DNA of 64,000 nucleotides. Origin: Mya arenaria. Taxonomy: Eukaryota; Mollusca; Bivalvia; Myida; Myidae. Below, piece after piece: positions 61,501 through 64,000 of the stretch. The translations under genes and the position numbers were made by a program. The DNA is taken from positions 7,091,001 through 7,155,000 of the forward strand of contig NC_069131.1 in assembly GCF_026914265.1 (NCBI RefSeq). The letters run 5' to 3'. The notes under the pieces were generated by a model. It saw nothing but the letters and a program-made list of their open reading frames with translations, ran no database searches and was not told the origin of the DNA. Positions within the stretch are counted from its first letter, which is position 1; every line of letters begins with the position of its first letter.

Positions 61501-63017
61501 TGGTTTTTGGGGGTCATCTGGCCATCGGTCAAGCTCACAGTGACCTGGAATGGTAAAAGGTTGTCCGAGTGATAACTCGACAATGCCTGCAGCCATGGCC
61601 CTCAAACTTGACTTGGAGGTTGGGCCTGGCCAGAAGATGGTCCCTATTTAGGGGTCATTGGGCTAAAGGTCAAGCTCACAGTGACCTGGAATGGTAAAAG
61701 GTTATCCGAGTGATAACTCGACAATGCCTGCACCCATGGCCCTCAAACTTGACTTGGAGGTTGGGCCTGGCCAGAAGATGGTCCCTATTGATTTTAGGGG
61801 TCATTGGGCCAAAGGTCAAGGTCACAGTGACCTTGAATGATAAAAGGTTGTCCGAGTGATAACTCAACAATGCCTGCACCCATGGCCCTCAAACTTGACA
61901 TGGAGGTTGGGCCTGACCAGTAGATCACCCCTATTGATTTTAGGGGTCAAAGGTCAAGGTCACAGTGACCTTCAAAGCGACCTCGACAATTCCTGGACAT
62001 ATGGTCATCGAACTTGACATGAAGGTTGGGCCTGCCCAGTAGATGACCCCTATCGTCTTTGGGGGTCATCAGGCCAAGGTCAATGTCACAGTAACCTTTA
62101 GCGCAAAAAAGTTAACAAATCTTCTCCCACTGATATCTCAACAATGCCTGAACCTATGATCATTAAACTTGGCATGGATGTTAAGCCTGATCAGTAGATC
62201 ACCCTTATTGATTTTAGGATTCATAGAGCCAAAAGTCAAGGTCACAGTGATCTTGAATGGTAAAAGGCTGTCCGAGTGATAACTCAACAATGCCTGAACC
62301 CATGGCCTTCAAACTTGACTTGGAGTTGCATCTGACTTGTAGATGACCCCTTATGATTTAAGGGGTCATTGGGTTAAAGGTCAAGGTCACAGTGACCTTG
62401 AACGAAAAAAACTTGTATGTGTGATAACTTGACAATGCCTGCACCCATGGCCCTCGAACTTGACATTTAGGTTTCTGGTGACCTGCTGATGACTCTGGAT
62501 TTTGAGTTCATAGAGTCAAAGGTCATGGTCATAACACACTCTATCCTCACACTTTAATGGTCTTAATCTTAAAACTGCCTTAACGGCAACAAATCAGCTG
62601 TCATTTCGGTCCATGCATATTTCATTCAATTGTCCATATAATCCTGACAACATGGCGCTCAGGGGGGGGGGCATAATGTTTGACAAACATCTCTTGTTTA
62701 TTATTGAAGTTGCAAAGTTTAAGTTTAGAACGTTTTTGAGAACAGAAGTATTGGAAACTACCCACCGTTGATTTTTTGAAATCCTTGAAAGTGATATAAC
62801 AAATTGGAATACTATCTTATAAATTGGAGTAAATTATATCAGTAACATCTTATGTCAGATGTTAATATGTATTAAATTTGTTTTTCAGGACAAGGTTGAA
62901 GGGGAGAACACAAGTTGGATGTTTGTTGCCATGGCAATAGGAGCATGTTGTCTCGTGGTTGCCATGGTGATTTGTGTGTTTAGAAAGCCTGCTCAGACGA
63001 GAAGTAAATTTGAATGA
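52557..63017 (+). CDS. Two-domain thioredoxin-fold ER membrane protein (TMX-like), nine exons, 312 residues
   Basis: Exons are 52557-52704, 53310-53390, 54939-55046, 56186-56336, 56716-56778, 57561-57656, 58045-58170, 59779-59815 and 62889-63017. All are GT-AG, phases agree, and the total is 939 bp. The start ATG opens a signal peptide with core [15 protein letters not shown]. Domain 1 (about 27-125) has [15 protein letters not shown], with the active site at residues 55-58, and a cis-proline YPSLVYF (Pro98). Domain 2 (about 140-255) reads [17 protein letters not shown]. This aligns with the usual PWCxxC region but has SEES (168-171) in place of Cxx[13 protein letters not shown] and cis-Pro212 remain. 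A transmembrane helix (about 280-301) and a short basic tail close the protein. Domain 2 resembles TMX1-type PDIs. Expected site: ER membrane, catalytic part in the lumen. Domain 1 may be redox active and domain 2 not. AATAAA is at 63046-63051. Confidence 0.85.
53436..54218. mobile_element. hAT-like element with 8-bp target duplication TTAATCAG
   Basis: TTAATCAG flanks the 783-bp block exactly (53428-53435 and 54219-54226). The termini are TAGTGATGGGCCGATGATCG on the left and the inverted CCGATTGCCCATCACTA on the right. Inner terminal regions are dense in ATCGATTATAATCG-like words. This is in intron 2 of the thioredoxin-like gene and is the same family as 3229-4615. It contains a BED-finger fragment and no further transposase. 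Confidence 0.9.
53638..53807 (+). pseudogene. BED-type zinc-finger fragment of a hAT transposase
   Basis: The frame starts [11 protein letters not shown] and continues [10 protein letters not shown], then [13 protein letters not shown] and a stop. The W-F-F aromatic cluster followed by CxxC is the first half of a BED finger. The His/Cys pair and all of the catalytic core are missing. It was probably the N-terminal exon of the ancestral transposase. Confidence 0.6.
54227..54938. other. Intron 2 remainder of the thioredoxin-like gene
   Basis: Two stretches resemble degraded tRNA-derived repeats: GGTGGGGACTGAACCAAGTA near 54330 and GGGCCGGGATTGATCCCATA near 54593. No other structure or exon is supported. 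Confidence 0.3.
55330..56160. repeat. 26-bp minisatellite, about 31 copies, in intron 3 of the thioredoxin-like gene
   Basis: The unit is CATAACTAAAGCCATTGAAT followed by ATACCT. Variants include TTTACC and ACTTAAGCC, and one unit is shortened near 55968. The array ends within 30 bp of the exon 4 acceptor at 56186, displacing the usual pyrimidine-rich tract. Confidence 0.9.
56386..56466 (+). pseudogene. Relic duplicate of the 3' half of exon 4, with its donor
   Basis: The sequence would translate as [20 protein letters not shown] followed by VFL and TGTAAGTAG. It matches exon 4, which ends [20 protein letters not shown] then LL and the donor GTAAGTTG. Two more degraded echoes (TTTAATCATCTTATTCAGG near 56511; GAACATCTGATACTGG near 56638) follow. 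It lies in intron 4 and lacks an acceptor, so use as an exon is unlikely. Confidence 0.7.
57251..57411 (+). mobile_element. MITE of the CAGGGTTCTCAATAAG family with 7-bp flanking repeat
   Basis: The termini are CAGGGTTCTCAATAAG and CTTATTGAGAACACTG. AGTAAAC flanks both sides (57244-57250 and 57412-57418). It carries about 47 bp of extra interior (TTCTAATTATTCTACTTTAA) compared with the copy at 46067-46180. It is in intron 5 of the thioredoxin-like gene. Confidence 0.75.
58171..58933. other. First part of intron 7, no feature recognised
   Basis: AT-rich sequence with no repeats or reading frames that I could identify. It ends where the 67-bp tandem array begins. Confidence 0.35.
58934..59815 (+). 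repeat. 13-fold 67-bp tandem array of a 3' splice site and exon 8 start
   Basis: Each unit contains CATGTGTCATTTCAG (acceptor), then TGATGTCCTGACAGAGTCCA and TAGCCAT (start of exon 8), then TATCTCCCTTTGTAGTAAT. The acceptor AG ends at 58974 and then every 67 bp to 59778 with no indels. Only the last copy continues into the full exon ([13 protein letters not shown]) and a donor. Earlier copies run into an in-frame stop within one or two units. Confidence 0.95.
59993..62677. mobile_element. Satellite-bearing element with ATTATGCCCCCC termini
   Basis: ATTATGCCCCCC at the left end is mirrored by GGGGGGCATAAT at the right end. The left end continues TTCGAAGAAGAGGGGTATAT. Inside are about 16 tandem units of about 150-160 bp with GGTCAAGGTCACAGTGACCT (itself a near palindrome), GTCCGAGTGATAACTCAACA and GGAGGTTGGGCCTGACCAGT. 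It is non-coding; minus-strand open frames are period artefacts. It occupies most of intron 8 of the thioredoxin-like gene. Confidence 0.8.
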
Positions 63018-63045
63018 TTCTATGGAATGAACTTCCTCATTGTGC

Positions 63046-63051
63046 AATAAA
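63046..63051 (+). terminator. Polyadenylation signal AATAAA of the thioredoxin-like gene
   Basis: An AATAAA hexamer (TGTGCAATAAACATTTATAG) lies 29 bp after the stop codon. Its position suits a very short 3' UTR. A cleavage site is not identifiable from sequence alone. Confidence 0.55.
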
Positions 63052-64000
63052 CATTTATAGCAGTAGTAGTCTCTTGAACACTTTTAATACTTGTAGCATT
63101 TGGAACGGGTTGCGAAATATTGCTAGTGTGAATGAGTGTAGAAATGATTCTTGTTTGTATTTTGACTGTGTGTATAAATAGCATAAAGCATTGTTTTAGC
63201 TGTTTACTGTTTTTTGAATATCTACTTCATTGAGATTTGTTATTGTTGACTAAGGAATTTCATAATAATACAAACACACTAGTGGGTTAAGTGACTTGCA
63301 TTCACTAACTCATCCCACCTTGCCCCAATATCCTGAAATATCTTAATCCCAAGTGGTTTAAGTATGTTATTCCCATTCAACAGAGTGACTTGCATAATCT
63401 TTAATTACAAAACAAATAAGTTTATTGCGCATATCTTTAACATAATAAAAGGCCTACAAAGACGTTCAAAGGAGGAAATTGCACTATTTATACTTAAAAC
63501 TTGTGTGCTGAGCTTGATCCCGTTATGAGGGACTGAAGATGTCACAAGAAATTGGGGCCTCGTCTTCCATGCTTCCATATATTATGCTCTTGCTTTTGTA
63601 ATGTTGAGTTTAGATGTAGAACAGGGTTAGATGCCTTTAGATGTAGTGCATGATGCGAGTTGTGTGAGTTAAGATGTAGTACATGACGCGAGTTGTGTGA
63701 GTTAAGATGTAGTACATGATGCGAGTTATGTGAGTTAAGATGTAGTACATGATGTGAGTTAAGATGTAGTACATGATGCGAGTTATGTGAGTTAAGATGT
63801 AGTACATGATGTGAGTTAAGATGTAGTACATGATGTGAGTTGTGTGAGTTAAGATGTAGTACATGATGCGAGTTGTGTGAGTTTAGATGTAGGTCAAGAC
63901 GATTAAAATGAAATAAGATGTAGTACAGGATACGTGTTTCAATGTGTTGCAGCATGCGAGTTATATGAGTTTAGATGTGGTGAAGGATACATGTTAAGAT
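63052..64000. other. Downstream flank with a GAGTTAAGATGTAGTACATGA minisatellite
   Basis: Between about 63625 and 63900, a 33-bp unit (GATGCGAGTTGTGTGAGTTA then AGATGTAGTACAT) alternates with a shorter form lacking the GCGAGTTGTGT part. An antisense frame of 137 codons rich in HLNSH is a repeat artefact. No gene is recognised from 63018 to the window end. Confidence 0.7.

Noticed and set aside
60000..62600. Several 60-77 codon minus-strand frames with shared phrases ([14 protein letters not shown])
   Set aside because: They repeat once per satellite unit and are period artefacts of the tandem array.
63542..63955. 137-codon minus-strand frame rich in HLNSH
   Set aside because: Produced by a 33/24-bp minisatellite; no non-repetitive coding sequence on either side.

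Overview
The window is nuclear DNA from an animal, most likely a bivalve or related mollusc. It is AT-rich. All three host genes are cut by GT-AG introns whose phases I could match exon to exon. About half of the window is repeats of molluscan style: 150-180 bp tandem satellites, several of them enclosed by short terminal inverted repeats (TIRs), tRNA-derived SINEs, hAT-like and TTAA-flanked MITEs, and LINEs. No bacterial features, CRISPR arrays or convincing functional tRNA/rRNA genes were seen.

Layout. (1) 1-5541 (+, perhaps to 9791): a broken multi-exon gene for a Crypton-type tyrosine recombinase-like protein, with hAT elements, SINEs and a LINE ORF1 fossil in and after it. (2) 9888-17124 (+): a five-exon gene for a 919-residue C2H2 zinc-finger protein, with a 36-bp minisatellite of about 45 copies in intron 2 and a four-fold 24-residue repeat in exon 4. 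(3) 48395-19839 (-): an 18-exon, 509-residue homolog of vertebrate C8orf34 (vestibule-1) with an N-terminal RIIa-like docking domain. Its introns hold a nearly intact LINE (31.4-36.0 kb), and an 8-kb foldback/MULE-like composite (37.5-45.6 kb) with an OTU-type cysteine protease reading frame. (4) 52557-63017 (+): a nine-exon gene for a 312-residue ER-type membrane protein with two thioredoxin folds, the first with CPTC and the second with SEES in place of CxxC.

Genes 2 and 3 converge on a 2.7-kb spacer. Genes 3 and 4 diverge from a 4.2-kb spacer (48396-52556). No functional link between the host genes is evident.

The most unusual items are: the foldback element that joins tandem-repeat inverted arms, an OTU protease and a MULE-like transposase tail; thirteen copies, at an exact 67-bp period, of a 3' splice site plus exon start ahead of exon 8 of the thioredoxin gene; a LINE whose ORF1 and ORF2 share one frame separated by a single UAG, with no AUG ahead of the endonuclease; and a serine-substituted second thioredoxin active site. 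All identifications come from reading the sequence; no searches were run.
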